Origin: Sphingobacterium thalpophilum
Lineage (GTDB): Bacteria; Bacteroidota; Bacteroidia; Sphingobacteriales; Sphingobacteriaceae
Assembly: GCA_945865415.1 (NCBI GenBank)
Contig: CAMBFY010000004.1
Span: 1 to 32,573, forward strand
Reading direction: 5' to 3'
DNA length: 32,573 nucleotides
Made by a program: the position numbers and the translations under genes. The notes under the pieces were generated by a model that was not told where the DNA came from, made no database searches, and worked only from the letters and a program-made list of their open reading frames with translations. The first letter of the stretch is position 1; each line of letters opens with the position of its first letter. Positions 15,674 through 23,595 of the stretch are shown here, piece after piece.

Positions 15674-16195
15674 CTACTCAATACTCTCTAATTCAATCTT
15701 AAACTCCGGATTGTCAAACACATTCTTTGAAAATTTATAATTACTGTAGCTGTCAATATCAATAAAACCATCTTTGTCAATAAAAAATCCGCTGATTTTT
15801 ACATCAGTCCCAATTTTTAACCCCTTAACCATTGCTTTTTTATTTTTATATAATAAAGTGCTCAAAACAATAGATTTTTCTGCTGATTTATTGGAGGAAT
15901 CGAGAGGGATACTGAAATTTACTTCTATATATGTTGGTTTTTCGATAATTTCAACCAGTTTGGCCTGCCAGGAATCAAATTTTAAGGACAGACTATCTTT
16001 TACATAAGTTTTGGTTAAAAGTATTCCATTATTGAGCTGGACACTCCGATTAGCCTCATCCGATGAGTTAACTGCATTCCGGATGAATTTCACATAATTT
16101 ACAAAATTGATCTGATTCTTCGGACCTTGTTGTTCTGTATTTTGTCCGCAAGAAGCCAAAAGGAACAAGGTGCCTATGATAATGAAATTTCTCAT
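15674..16195 (-). CDS. Hypothetical lipoprotein
   Basis: A 173-residue protein with a clear lipoprotein signal, MRNFIIIGTLFLLASC, and lipobox Cys16. The start at 16195 is chosen because the longer frame adds 34 residues of non-signal sequence before it and overlaps the next gene. The mature part is beta-rich, with WQAKLVEIIEKPTYIEVNFS and KIGTDVKISGFFIDKDGF resembling an OB-like barrel; I do not recognise a named family. It is followed on the same strand by the DUF4838 gene and preceded by a small membrane protein, perhaps cotranscribed. Confidence 0.8.
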   Translation of the reverse strand: MRNFIIIGTLFLLASCGQNTEQQGPKNQINFVNYVKFIRNAVNSSDEANRSVQLNNGILLTKTYVKDSLSLKFDSWQAKLVEIIEKPTYIEVNFSIPLDSSNKSAEKSIVLSTLLYKNKKAMVKGLKIGTDVKISGFFIDKDGFIDIDSYSNYKFSKNVFDNPEFKIELESIE

Positions 16196-16253
16196 ATTGT
16201 TTTTATTGTTGAGTATCCTCATGATTAGATGTATCAAATTACTCCAGATTTCA

Positions 16254-16508
16254 TTAAATGTAGCCAATGGCTCTGAAAATTCCAATAATTCCAACAATTA
16301 TCCAAAACACATTGAGCAGGCTATAGGCACGGTCCTTTTTTAGAACTGCGCACCACGAAAGCAGAATAGCATCAATAGTATTGAAAATCCATACAAAAAG
16401 AAATGGACTATCAGGACCAAGCCAGCTGACCAGGCTGAAGCTGAAAATCCGCATAATGACTCCAATCATTTCAAAAGCCTTTATATTTCGTAGTATAAAT
16501 TGATTCAT
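16254..16508 (-). CDS. Small integral membrane protein
   Basis: An 84-residue hydrophobic protein with three likely transmembrane segments: roughly residues 12-30, 34-56 (FLFVWIFNTIDAILLSWCAV) and 64-84. A short basic loop (LKKDRAYS) separates the last two. The spacing looks like a conserved small membrane protein family seen widely in Bacteroidota, but I cannot name it. It precedes the lipoprotein gene by 58 bp on the same strand. Confidence 0.75.
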   Translation of the reverse strand: MNQFILRNIKAFEMIGVIMRIFSFSLVSWLGPDSPFLFVWIFNTIDAILLSWCAVLKKDRAYSLLNVFWIIVGIIGIFRAIGYI

Positions 16509-16657
16509 TGGATTCTGAAATTAAGTATTTGCTGCCTAAATGGTAAAGACATTATTTAGATTTTAAAGTAATGATTGTTTCCCAGGATATCCATTGGTCA
16601 TTAATTGAATTCAGTTGCCAAATTACACATCTCTAATTAAATGGCCTTGATTTCATT

Positions 16658-16696
16658 AAAAAAAGGACAAGCTCAGGGTCTGAGAACTTGTCCTTT
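16658..16696 (-). terminator. Rho-independent terminator of the penicillin acylase-family gene
   Basis: On the minus strand a long stem (AAAGGACAAG 16662-16671 with CTTGTCCTTT 16687-16696, plus inner CTCAG/CTGAG) is followed by a run of T. It begins 20 bp after the stop at 16716. Confidence 0.9.
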
Positions 16697-16715
16697 GAAG
16701 ATGTATAAGATTTGA

Positions 16716-19142
16716 TTACTCTGGTTTTAGCAGAGTCTTACTTACACTTACCTTCTCAATTTTATCTCTGGAATAATAGATTGGGAAGTGTTGATCTTTA
16801 GCCCAGGGCTCAAATAGATTTCTGTAAAATGGACTCGCAGGATCACCGGATTGCCCGGGACCATTGCTTGCAACTGCGGCATCCCAATCGCCGGTGTTAA
16901 CGATTATACGGAAAGAGGCTCCGGCATTTTGACGTAAATTCCCGCTGGTTGATCCCGGTGTATCGCCATAGCCCCCACGAGGTAACGGACCCAGATCAAG
17001 CTGAGCTTTTATACTGTCCTTTACGAGATGACCCAGTGCATGAGCTATGTATGTATGCTTATATTTTTCCTGTCCGTATTGCCATTTACTCTGATCCGGA
17101 CCAAGTTTTTCCTCGATATCTTTTAGTCCCGCACTAAATGCTTCAGCCAGAAAGCGATCTCTTCCTGCAATGGGATTTGTGCCGAATTTTTTATCCGGAT
17201 TCAAGATCCAGTCGATTATTCTGCTGGTCTGTAGAGAAAGTAAGTCTTTAACTGATTCAGGAATAAACCGCTCGGAAGCCATTTTTTTGATCTGAGTTTC
17301 CCATGCAGCATAAATCGTAGCTTCAATGGAATTCGGGTTTAACTTAAAATCCCAGGCTTTGAGTTGTTCTCTTGCTGCTGCCTCTTTTGCTGAAAGTGAT
17401 AAATTATTGAGCAGGGGACTTAATGTTCTGGCGGGTATAGACAGATAATCAACCTGCAGGGCTTTCATATCATTCATGCTTAACTTTTTATTTGTACCTA
17501 AAACCTCGTTAATGCGGTTTCCGCGGAAAGGATCTGCCCAGGAGAATCCTGTTGCATCCCAGCGATTAAAGTTTTCAGGTGTCAGATTCTGATTGGCAGT
17601 TGCAAAAAATCCTTTTGCGGGGTTAAAGCTGTGCGGACGTTCTTTAATTGGTAAACGGCCCTCCCATTCAAAACGACCATCACCCGGGACAGGTACTAGT
17701 CCGCTAGATTTTTTCCGAATAGGCTGATAGCCAACCACCTGCCAGCCGATATTTCCTTTCTTATCAGCCCATATCATATTCAGACTTGGGATATGACTAT
17801 ATGAGCATGCTTCGCGGAATTCTTCCCATGTTTTGGCCTGATCCATCCTCAAGGAGGCAAGATAGGGTGCTGCACCCGGTTCTAGCCATCCGCAGCGGAC
17901 TGCATAGGCCTTTTTATTCAGACTGTCTACATAGCTGACCGGACCATGCCTGGTATAAAGCAAATCAACTATTCTATCAGATTTCCCTTTTACTTTAATT
18001 CTTTCCTTGATAACTTTCATGTCCTCCCATTTTCCCTGGTATTTATATTGATACAGATTATTGGGGTTTAAATCATAAACGTACAAGTCCTCGCTATCGG
18101 TCCCGAAAATGGTTAAACCCCAGGCCCCATATTCATTATGGCCTATTGAAATCCCAGGAATTTCCGGCTCACCACCGCCCAGCACATTCCAGCCCGGTGC
18201 AACCAGATGACTCATGTAACGCAGGGAAGGAACAGATATCGTACGATGCGGATCATTGGCCATAAAGGCGGCACCCTCGGCCATTTTATCTCCGCGAACT
18301 ACCCAGTTATTGCTGCCTATGGATAGCTTATCTTCTTTAGATTCATCTGCAGGTAACATGTCCAGATTTAAGGTAAGTTTCTTATCTCCCCGATATTCAG
18401 CCTGAATATCTTCTGGTTCAAATTTTAATGTAGCACGAAAGGCATCATATAATTCCAAGATGTCATCAAATAATAATTCTTTATTAATTGTCGGATCAAG
18501 TTCTATATCAGGTACTTGCGGATGAAAGGAGGAAAGCTCTTTCACTTTTTCTGAACCCAGACGGGCTACTGCGCGGCCGGTTTTCAATTCAACACCAATA
18601 TTTCCTAGTAAACCCTGGTGCCGGGAGATCACGACCTCAGGGGTCCATTTACCGGGTTTTATGTTTAGGATTTTAAATTCTATGGGTAGTTTTTCGGGTG
18701 TTTTAAGGATTTCCTCGATATACGCATTTACCCCATCACTGTAAGCGCTGATGATCTCTTCACCATCTTTGTGATAATGATTCATTTCCTGTTTCATGTC
18801 CCCTCTGAATTTGAATAAACGGGAACCTATATCCCGCTTTACTTCACGTTCACCAAGTATTTCAGCGACAGTTCCTGTTGCCTGTCTTCTCCAAATTTCA
18901 AACTGAAACAGGCGGTCTTTAGCAGCGGCATAACCCTGTGCAAAAAACAGATCATGTTGGTTTTTTGCATAAATATGGTTTACTCCCCATTCATCTCGAA
19001 TAATTTCAACAGGTTCTTTCAAGCCTTTGACGGATAAATCATCAAAGCCAGATTTGTCGCAGGAAATTAGAAAAGTTCCGAATAGGATGAATAGGCCAAA
19101 CTTCAAAGACTTTTGATTAATTTGAATGGTTGAATTTTGCAT
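16716..19142 (-). CDS. Penicillin acylase (S45) family lipoprotein
   Basis: An 808-residue N-terminal-nucleophile hydrolase that should self-cleave into alpha and beta chains and hydrolyse amide bonds, such as penicillins, N-acyl homoserine lactones or other N-acyl compounds. The N-terminus is a lipoprotein signal (lipobox LISC, Cys28). EIIRDEWGVNHIYAKNQHDLFFAQGYAAAKDRLFQ is not quoted in full here, but its core, RDEWGVNHIYAKN and FAQGYAAAKDRLFQ, marks the alpha chain. The nucleophile is Ser277 in SIGSNNWVV, followed by ANDPHR and GEPEIPGISIGHNEYGAWGL, as in the family. The C-terminal beta chain has GGYGDT and GDWDAAVASNGPGQSGDP. Full length, with no missing key residue. Substrate unknown; AHL acylase activity is one possibility. 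It is monocistronic. Confidence 0.94.
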   Translation of the reverse strand: MQNSTIQINQKSLKFGLFILFGTFLISCDKSGFDDLSVKGLKEPVEIIRDEWGVNHIYAKNQHDLFFAQGYAAAKDRLFQFEIWRRQATGTVAEILGEREVKRDIGSRLFKFRGDMKQEMNHYHKDGEEIISAYSDGVNAYIEEILKTPEKLPIEFKILNIKPGKWTPEVVISRHQGLLGNIGVELKTGRAVARLGSEKVKELSSFHPQVPDIELDPTINKELLFDDILELYDAFRATLKFEPEDIQAEYRGDKKLTLNLDMLPADESKEDKLSIGSNNWVVRGDKMAEGAAFMANDPHRTISVPSLRYMSHLVAPGWNVLGGGEPEIPGISIGHNEYGAWGLTIFGTDSEDLYVYDLNPNNLYQYKYQGKWEDMKVIKERIKVKGKSDRIVDLLYTRHGPVSYVDSLNKKAYAVRCGWLEPGAAPYLASLRMDQAKTWEEFREACSYSHIPSLNMIWADKKGNIGWQVVGYQPIRKKSSGLVPVPGDGRFEWEGRLPIKERPHSFNPAKGFFATANQNLTPENFNRWDATGFSWADPFRGNRINEVLGTNKKLSMNDMKALQVDYLSIPARTLSPLLNNLSLSAKEAAAREQLKAWDFKLNPNSIEATIYAAWETQIKKMASERFIPESVKDLLSLQTSRIIDWILNPDKKFGTNPIAGRDRFLAEAFSAGLKDIEEKLGPDQSKWQYGQEKYKHTYIAHALGHLVKDSIKAQLDLGPLPRGGYGDTPGSTSGNLRQNAGASFRIIVNTGDWDAAVASNGPGQSGDPASPFYRNLFEPWAKDQHFPIYYSRDKIEKVSVSKTLLKPE

Positions 19143-19286
19143 GTGAACTGGTATAGATTTTTTAGGTATTGAATTATGTTTTAGTAATCTTTTCTGAATA
19201 TCCGTATTTTAGTAAATAGAAACAAGCAGGGAATTGTTTTGTTACTTAAGGGATATTAGTAGAATTTGTTTAAGCAAGGGGCGACC

Positions 19287-19487
19287 ATGAATGATTTCAA
19301 CAATAAGCATGATGAATTTTGGAAATGGGGGATTATGTATAATAATCCCAATGATCCTGCGATATGGGTTGATAAGCGTATAGGTATCGGCTGGACTTTA
19401 AATTTTGCACGTAAAGAATCATGGCTCATCATTTTTATGATTCTTGGTATTCCTGTGGCTTTTTTGGTGTTTACGATTTTTGGATAG
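19287..19487 (+). CDS. DUF5808 domain membrane protein
   Basis: A 66-residue protein. The first part carries the DUF5808 signature: NNPNDPAIWVDKRIGIGWTL then NFARKESW, that is, Asp-Pro...Trp, KR.GIGWTLNF. One transmembrane helix follows (residues ~44-66, WLIIFMILGIPVAFLVFTIF). DUF5808 usually sits in the cytosol next to membrane helices in sensor or transport-associated small proteins; its function is unknown. The ATG at 19287 is preferred over an upstream TTG frame because AGGGG lies about eight bases before it. The tandem array starts 20 bp after its stop. Confidence 0.85.
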   Translation: MNDFNNKHDEFWKWGIMYNNPNDPAIWVDKRIGIGWTLNFARKESWLIIFMILGIPVAFLVFTIFG

Positions 19488-19506
19488 TTGGTTTAAGTTT
19501 TCATTC

Positions 19507-19736
19507 TGAGTACAGCGATATGTCATTGCTTAGTACAGCGATATGTCATTGCTTAGTACAGCGTTATGTCATTGCTTAGTATAGCGTTATGTCATTGCTG
19601 AGTACAGCGTTATGTCATTGCTTAGTATAGCGTTATGTCATTGCTTAGTATAGCGTTATGTCATTGCTGAGTATAGCGTTATGTCATTGCTGAGTACAGC
19701 GTTATGTCATTGCTGAGTATAGCGTTATGTCATTGC
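19507..19736. repeat. Tandem array, ten 23-bp units
   Basis: Ten direct copies of TGAGTACAGCGTTATGTCATTGC, 23 bp each, exactly in register from 19507 to 19736. Only three positions vary between units: 2 (G/T), 7 (C/T) and 12 (A/T). The last unit runs into a palindromic REP-like sequence at 19732-19753. The unit length is not a multiple of three and no ORF spans it. Confidence 0.95.
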
Positions 19737-19753
19737 GAGCGCAGCGAAGCAAT
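19732..19753. repeat. REP-like palindrome ending the array
   Basis: ATTGC (19732-19736) and GCAAT (19749-19753) enclose GAGCGCAGCGAA. GTCATTGCGAGCGCAGCGAA then GCAATCT is a dispersed intergenic repeat type that occurs in many bacterial genomes. Each array unit ends in its first half, TGTCATTGC. Confidence 0.7.
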
Positions 19754-19885
19754 CTCCTTGCTATTATTTTCAGTGCCTGGAATTAGTAGTTGTTTTCACC
19801 AATCTTTTTTTTAATTTGTTCTCTGTAGAAATTATAGCTCCTTGAAATGGCCTTTGAAGATAGTTTACTTTTACAATCCTTTTTT

Positions 19886-21082
19886 ATGAAGAAATTAAGA
19901 TTATTGACGGCATTTGCAGTTTGTATTATTGGTATGGGCTTTGTGAACATTAGCAAAGCGAATTTCCCAGATCAAGCATTCAGGACGGATAGCCTCCCAG
20001 GAGTTAAAAAGATAAAGGACATCATGATCTATGAAGACGCTCAATTCTATTCTTCCTTTCCTTCCATAGTAAAACGGCCGAACGGAGAGTTGCTTCTGGC
20101 ATTCAGAAGGGCGCCTGATCGAAAGGTATTTGGGGAAAGTCATACGGATCATGTTGATCCGAACAGTTATCTTGTTTCATTGAGATCAAAGGATGGGGCG
20201 AACTGGTCAAAGAATCCTGAACTGATTTATGCACACCCTTTTGGTGGTTCCCAGGATCCTTGTTTACTACAATTACGAGATGGAACCTTATTGTGTACCA
20301 GTTATGGCTGGGCATTTGTCAGGCCCGATGGCATGAAAAATCTTAAAAAGCCTTATTTTCTGGCCGCGGGTGCAGTATTTCTAGGAGGGTATCTTGTCAG
20401 GTCAAAAGATGGAGGTAAGAGCTGGGACCAGCCAATCTATCCTACACCTATTGAGCCCGAAATAAATATTACTCCTATGGGAGATCCTGTCCCGGCCTAT
20501 AACCGTGGTGCCTTATATGAAAGCAAGAGCGGCAGAATTTTCTGGGCGGTGGCAGCAAGCCATGCTCCAGGTAAAACATCGGTACATTTAATCAATTCAG
20601 ACGATAAGGGACAGACCTGGCACTATTCAGCTCCGGTGGCCCTTGATGATAAAATTTCATTCAATGAGACTTCGGTTTATGAAACACCCAAAGGGGATGT
20701 TCTTGCTTTTCTCAGGACTGCTGGCTACGAAGATCAGGCTTGTATTGCCCGTTCAACTGATGGTGGCAAAACTTTTAGCAAATGGGAGGGAATGGGGTTT
20801 AAAGGTCATCCTTTGAATGCACTCCGGCTTCCGGACAAGCGGGTGCTGATCACCTATGGTTATCGTCATAAGCCCTATGGTATCCGTGCCCGCATTCTGA
20901 ATGCAGAGTGTACCGACTTTAAAACTGCTCCAGAGATTATTCTGCGTGAGGATGGCGGAACTGGCGATCTCGGCTATACTTGGCCGGTTCAGTTAGACAA
21001 GAAGCGGGTTCTGGTTACCTATTATTTTAATAAGGATAATGGTACAAGATCGATACAGGGAACAATCTTAAAGGTGGATTGA
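19886..21082 (+). CDS. Exported sialidase-like (BNR repeat) glycoside hydrolase family protein
   Basis: A 398-residue exported protein. The signal peptide is MKKLRLLTAFAVCIIGMGFV, with cleavage near SKA. The start at 19886 is chosen because an upstream ATG at 19847 only adds 13 residues without signal character. The body is a six-bladed sialidase-type propeller with Asp-box motifs: SKDGANWSK, SKDGGKSWDQ, SDDKGQTWHY and STDGGKTFSK. FPSIVKRPNGELLLAFRRAPD near the start supplies the Arg-rich region, and GDLGYTWPVQL is in the last blade. It may cleave sialosides or related glycans; the full catalytic Arg triad and Tyr/Glu pair were not checked by structure. Convergent with hemN. Confidence 0.85.
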   Translation: MKKLRLLTAFAVCIIGMGFVNISKANFPDQAFRTDSLPGVKKIKDIMIYEDAQFYSSFPSIVKRPNGELLLAFRRAPDRKVFGESHTDHVDPNSYLVSLRSKDGANWSKNPELIYAHPFGGSQDPCLLQLRDGTLLCTSYGWAFVRPDGMKNLKKPYFLAAGAVFLGGYLVRSKDGGKSWDQPIYPTPIEPEINITPMGDPVPAYNRGALYESKSGRIFWAVAASHAPGKTSVHLINSDDKGQTWHYSAPVALDDKISFNETSVYETPKGDVLAFLRTAGYEDQACIARSTDGGKTFSKWEGMGFKGHPLNALRLPDKRVLITYGYRHKPYGIRARILNAECTDFKTAPEIILREDGGTGDLGYTWPVQLDKKRVLVTYYFNKDNGTRSIQGTILKVD

Positions 21083-21092
21083 TTGTTAGCTT

Positions 21093-21120
21093 GACCTGTC
21101 ATTCCGGGCTTGACCTGAAA
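21093..21120. repeat. Fragment of a dispersed GTCATTCCGGGCTTGACC-type repeat
   Basis: TGTCATTCCGGGCTTGACCT between the sialidase-like and hemN stop codons belongs to the common intergenic repeat type GTCATTCC.GGCTTGACC.GGAATCT. Only the left half is present, and it is flanked by two copies of CTTGACCT (21091 and 21110 regions). Confidence 0.45.
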
Positions 21121-22485
21121 CTATCCCGACATGCTAAACAACTGTGTTTCCGGCTGACTGGCCCAAAGGTGAGTATCAAATGCCATACAAATATTTCTAA
21201 GGAATCGTTTACCCAATGGCGTTACTGTTACACTATTATCCCTGATGATGAGCAATCCATCATGCCGAAGTGTTTTAGCACGTTCCAAACCTGATATCAT
21301 TGCGGCAATCAAGGGCTTGCTAATATCCCAATCTGTTCGACCCCTACACATCAGATCTAAGATATGTTTACGGATAATTAGATCTTCATGCGTTAATTGG
21401 TGTCCTTTGAATACAGGCAACTTGCCATTATTCACCAGTTTAGTATAATCTTCTACCTTTTTAACATTTTGGGCAAAAGCAAACCAACTATCACTTATTG
21501 ATGAAACCCCAAGGCCTATCATCAATTGAGTATATTGGTGAGTATAACCCATGAAATTACGGTGCAACTCTCCTGAGTGTTCCGCTTTACTAAGACTATC
21601 GGAACTCAAGGAGAAGTGATCCATTCCAATCTCTTCATAACCCATTGAAGTAAACATCTGGCGGCCTAACTCATATAATTTCTGTTTTTCAATCACAGAA
21701 GGCAGATCTGCTTCAGTAAAACTCCTCTGACCCGGTTTTATCCAGGGCACATGTGCATAACTGTAAAATGCAATCCTATCGGGCATTAGCTTCTCAACCT
21801 GAAATATAGTATCTCCAAGTCCTTCATAAGTTTGAAGCGGCAATCCATAGATCAGATCAAAATTGACAGAAGTGTACCCAATCATTCTTGCCAGTTCAGT
21901 TACAGTTTTTACCTGTTCAAAGCTTTGCATTCGGTTGATAATCCGCTGCACTTTAAAATCAAAATCCTGAATACCAAGGCTGAGTCTTCTAAATCCCAAA
22001 TCATATAAGGTTCTAAGATGATCTTCTGTGGTATTTTTAGGATGAGCTTCAAAACTAAACTCGGCATCAGGGTGTAAATCTGCATCAGCAGTCAGACCAT
22101 TAATCAGAGTTTTCAGGTTCTTTACAGCAAAAAAAGTTGGTGTACCTCCGCCCAAATGGATTTCTCTGATCTTCGGCTTATCAGCAAAAACTTCCCTGTA
22201 CAAGGCCCATTCTTTCAAAACCGTTTGAATATAAGGATGTTCTACCAGATGATTACGGGTAATTCGTGTATTACATCCACAATAAGTACAAAGGCTTTCA
22301 CAAAATGGCAAGTGTACATATAGGCTGATTCCATTATCCGAGTTACTTTGGTCAAAAGAAAATTTAACAGATTCTGTCCATTTATTGAGATCCGGCATTT
22401 CAGGATTCCAGTAAGGAACTGTTGGATAGCTGGTATAACGAGGAGCTGGTACGTGATATTTACTTATTAAATCAGGGGTATTCAT
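21121..22485 (-). CDS. hemN: Oxygen-independent coproporphyrinogen III oxidase
   Basis: A 454-residue radical-SAM enzyme that converts coproporphyrinogen III to protoporphyrinogen IX without oxygen in haem synthesis. The start at 22485 is chosen because true HemN proteins begin near MNTPDLISKYHVPAPRYTSY, while the longer frame adds 16 residues that overlap the ldhA stop. The [4Fe-4S] motif is Cys62-x3-Cys66-x2-Cys69 with the extra Cys71, the same numbering as E. coli HemN. Other family blocks are IHLGGGTPTF, SLGIQDFD and VNFDLIYGLP. It lies 22 bp after the ldhA stop on the same strand, so the two are likely one transcript controlled from the FNR-type site at 23582-23595. Oxygen control fits its role. 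Confidence 0.96.
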   Translation of the reverse strand: MNTPDLISKYHVPAPRYTSYPTVPYWNPEMPDLNKWTESVKFSFDQSNSDNGISLYVHLPFCESLCTYCGCNTRITRNHLVEHPYIQTVLKEWALYREVFADKPKIREIHLGGGTPTFFAVKNLKTLINGLTADADLHPDAEFSFEAHPKNTTEDHLRTLYDLGFRRLSLGIQDFDFKVQRIINRMQSFEQVKTVTELARMIGYTSVNFDLIYGLPLQTYEGLGDTIFQVEKLMPDRIAFYSYAHVPWIKPGQRSFTEADLPSVIEKQKLYELGRQMFTSMGYEEIGMDHFSLSSDSLSKAEHSGELHRNFMGYTHQYTQLMIGLGVSSISDSWFAFAQNVKKVEDYTKLVNNGKLPVFKGHQLTHEDLIIRKHILDLMCRGRTDWDISKPLIAAMISGLERAKTLRHDGLLIIRDNSVTVTPLGKRFLRNICMAFDTHLWASQPETQLFSMSG

Positions 22486-22507
22486 ATTTGGTTTTTGAAT
22501 CAAATAT

Positions 22508-23512
22508 TTAGCGCTTTGAGCATCCATCAGCACATATACAAGCTTTTCCTGAACATTTTCCGGCTTGCCAGTTATCCAAATTCCTGATTACCAAATTTGC
22601 AATTTCCTGAAGTGATTCTTTAGTGAGGAATGCCTGATGAGGTGAAATAATTACATTTGGGAATGACAAAAGTTCTGCCATGATCGGATCCTTGACAAGA
22701 TCATGGCGATGGTCAGAATAAAACATATCCTTTTCAAATTCATATCCATCCAAACCGAGCCAGCCAATCTGCCCACTATGCAATGCCCTGAGTAAATCAG
22801 CAGATTTGATCAATCCACCTCTGCTGGTATTAATAAGCATCACTTCGGTCTTCATTTTAGAAATACTTTGCCTATTAATAATATGTTTTGTGACGGAAGT
22901 AAGCGGGATATGCAGAGATATTATATCCGATTCTTCTAATAGCTTGCCGAAGCTAACTTGCTCTATACCATCAAGGTTAGGATATTCAATAATATCATGT
23001 CCAAGAATCTTACAGCCCAGGCTGCTGAAGACTGAGGCTGTAGCTTTTCCAATTGCACCGAGGCCAACAATTCCAACGGTTTTCCCTCTGAAATTGAATC
23101 CAATATGCTGATCAATTCTAAAATCAAACTCCTTACTGCTGTTAGCCGTAGGGATAATTCTCCTGCCTAAAGAAAGTGCAAGCATGAGAGCGTATTCAGA
23201 AACTGCTGCAGGGGAATAAGAAGGTACATTCGCCAACTTGATATTCCTTCTTCCGGCTGCTAAGCGGTCTATGTGATCCGTTGAAACCGACCGGGTGGTA
23301 ATGTACTTAATTCCAAAATCGGCTAGTTTTTCAATTACTTCCTCCGTGAGATAGTCCTGGCTAGATACAACTACGGCTTCTTTACCTTGTGCATATAAAG
23401 CAGTTTCAAGATTTAACGTATTAGAAATTAATGTAATATCATGCTGTTTGTGATTTGCACGGGCTACAAATTCCTTTTCAAACTCTCTGACACTATAGGC
23501 AACAACTTTCAT
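22508..23512 (-). CDS. ldhA: D-lactate dehydrogenase, 2-hydroxyacid dehydrogenase family
   Basis: A 334-residue NAD-dependent enzyme that reduces pyruvate to D-lactate in fermentation. The nucleotide-binding motif is GLGAIG (residues 150-155) and the active-site trio is Arg231 (NTSRGG), Glu260 (DGYEFE) and His292 (SPHQAF); the Arg-Glu-His spacing of 29 and 32 residues is the family's. YSPAAVSEYALMLALSLGRR is the usual substrate-side helix. The C-terminus is odd: after the last helix it ends CSGKACICADGCSKR, with Cys320, 325, 327 and 331. That tail is not in E. coli LdhA as I recall it. It is followed by hemN (22-bp gap) and preceded by the oxygen-sensing two-component genes. Confidence 0.93.
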   Translation of the reverse strand: MKVVAYSVREFEKEFVARANHKQHDITLISNTLNLETALYAQGKEAVVVSSQDYLTEEVIEKLADFGIKYITTRSVSTDHIDRLAAGRRNIKLANVPSYSPAAVSEYALMLALSLGRRIIPTANSSKEFDFRIDQHIGFNFRGKTVGIVGLGAIGKATASVFSSLGCKILGHDIIEYPNLDGIEQVSFGKLLEESDIISLHIPLTSVTKHIINRQSISKMKTEVMLINTSRGGLIKSADLLRALHSGQIGWLGLDGYEFEKDMFYSDHRHDLVKDPIMAELLSFPNVIISPHQAFLTKESLQEIANLVIRNLDNWQAGKCSGKACICADGCSKR

Positions 23513-23529
23513 TCATTAAACATTTATTC

Positions 23530-23537
23530 CAAAAGTA
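23530..23537 (-). promoter_or_regulatory. Candidate -7 box for ldhA-hemN
   Basis: On the minus strand TACTTTTG matches the Bacteroidota -7 consensus TAnnTTTG exactly. It ends about 18 bp before the ldhA ATG and lies about 45 bp downstream of the FNR-type box. No -33 TTTG is clear, which would suit an activator-dependent promoter. Confidence 0.45.
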
Positions 23538-23581
23538 CCTTTAGGAATAAAGTTCTGTAATGAGTGATGTCATAAAGAAAA

Positions 23582-23595
23582 ATGATCTTTATCAA
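23582..23595 (-). promoter_or_regulatory. FNR/FixK-type operator upstream of ldhA-hemN
   Basis: On the minus strand TTGATAAAGATCAT matches TTGATnnnnATCAA in nine of ten defined positions. Its centre is about 76 bp upstream of the ldhA ATG, overlapping the last codon and stop of the regulator gene (stop at 23592). The adjacent regulator carries FNR's recognition residues, so it is the obvious candidate to bind here. Confidence 0.65.

Noticed and set aside
19266-19286. TTG start for the DUF5808 gene
   Set aside because: The ATG at 19287 has an AGGGG ribosome-binding site, and the extra seven residues do not resemble the family.
19507-19736. CRISPR array
   Set aside because: The 23-bp units are contiguous with no variable spacers, and no cas gene is nearby; it is a simple tandem array.
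22486-22533. HemN start at 22533
   Set aside because: It would overlap the ldhA end and add 16 residues absent from HemN proteins; 22485 gives the standard N-terminus and E. coli-like cysteine numbering.
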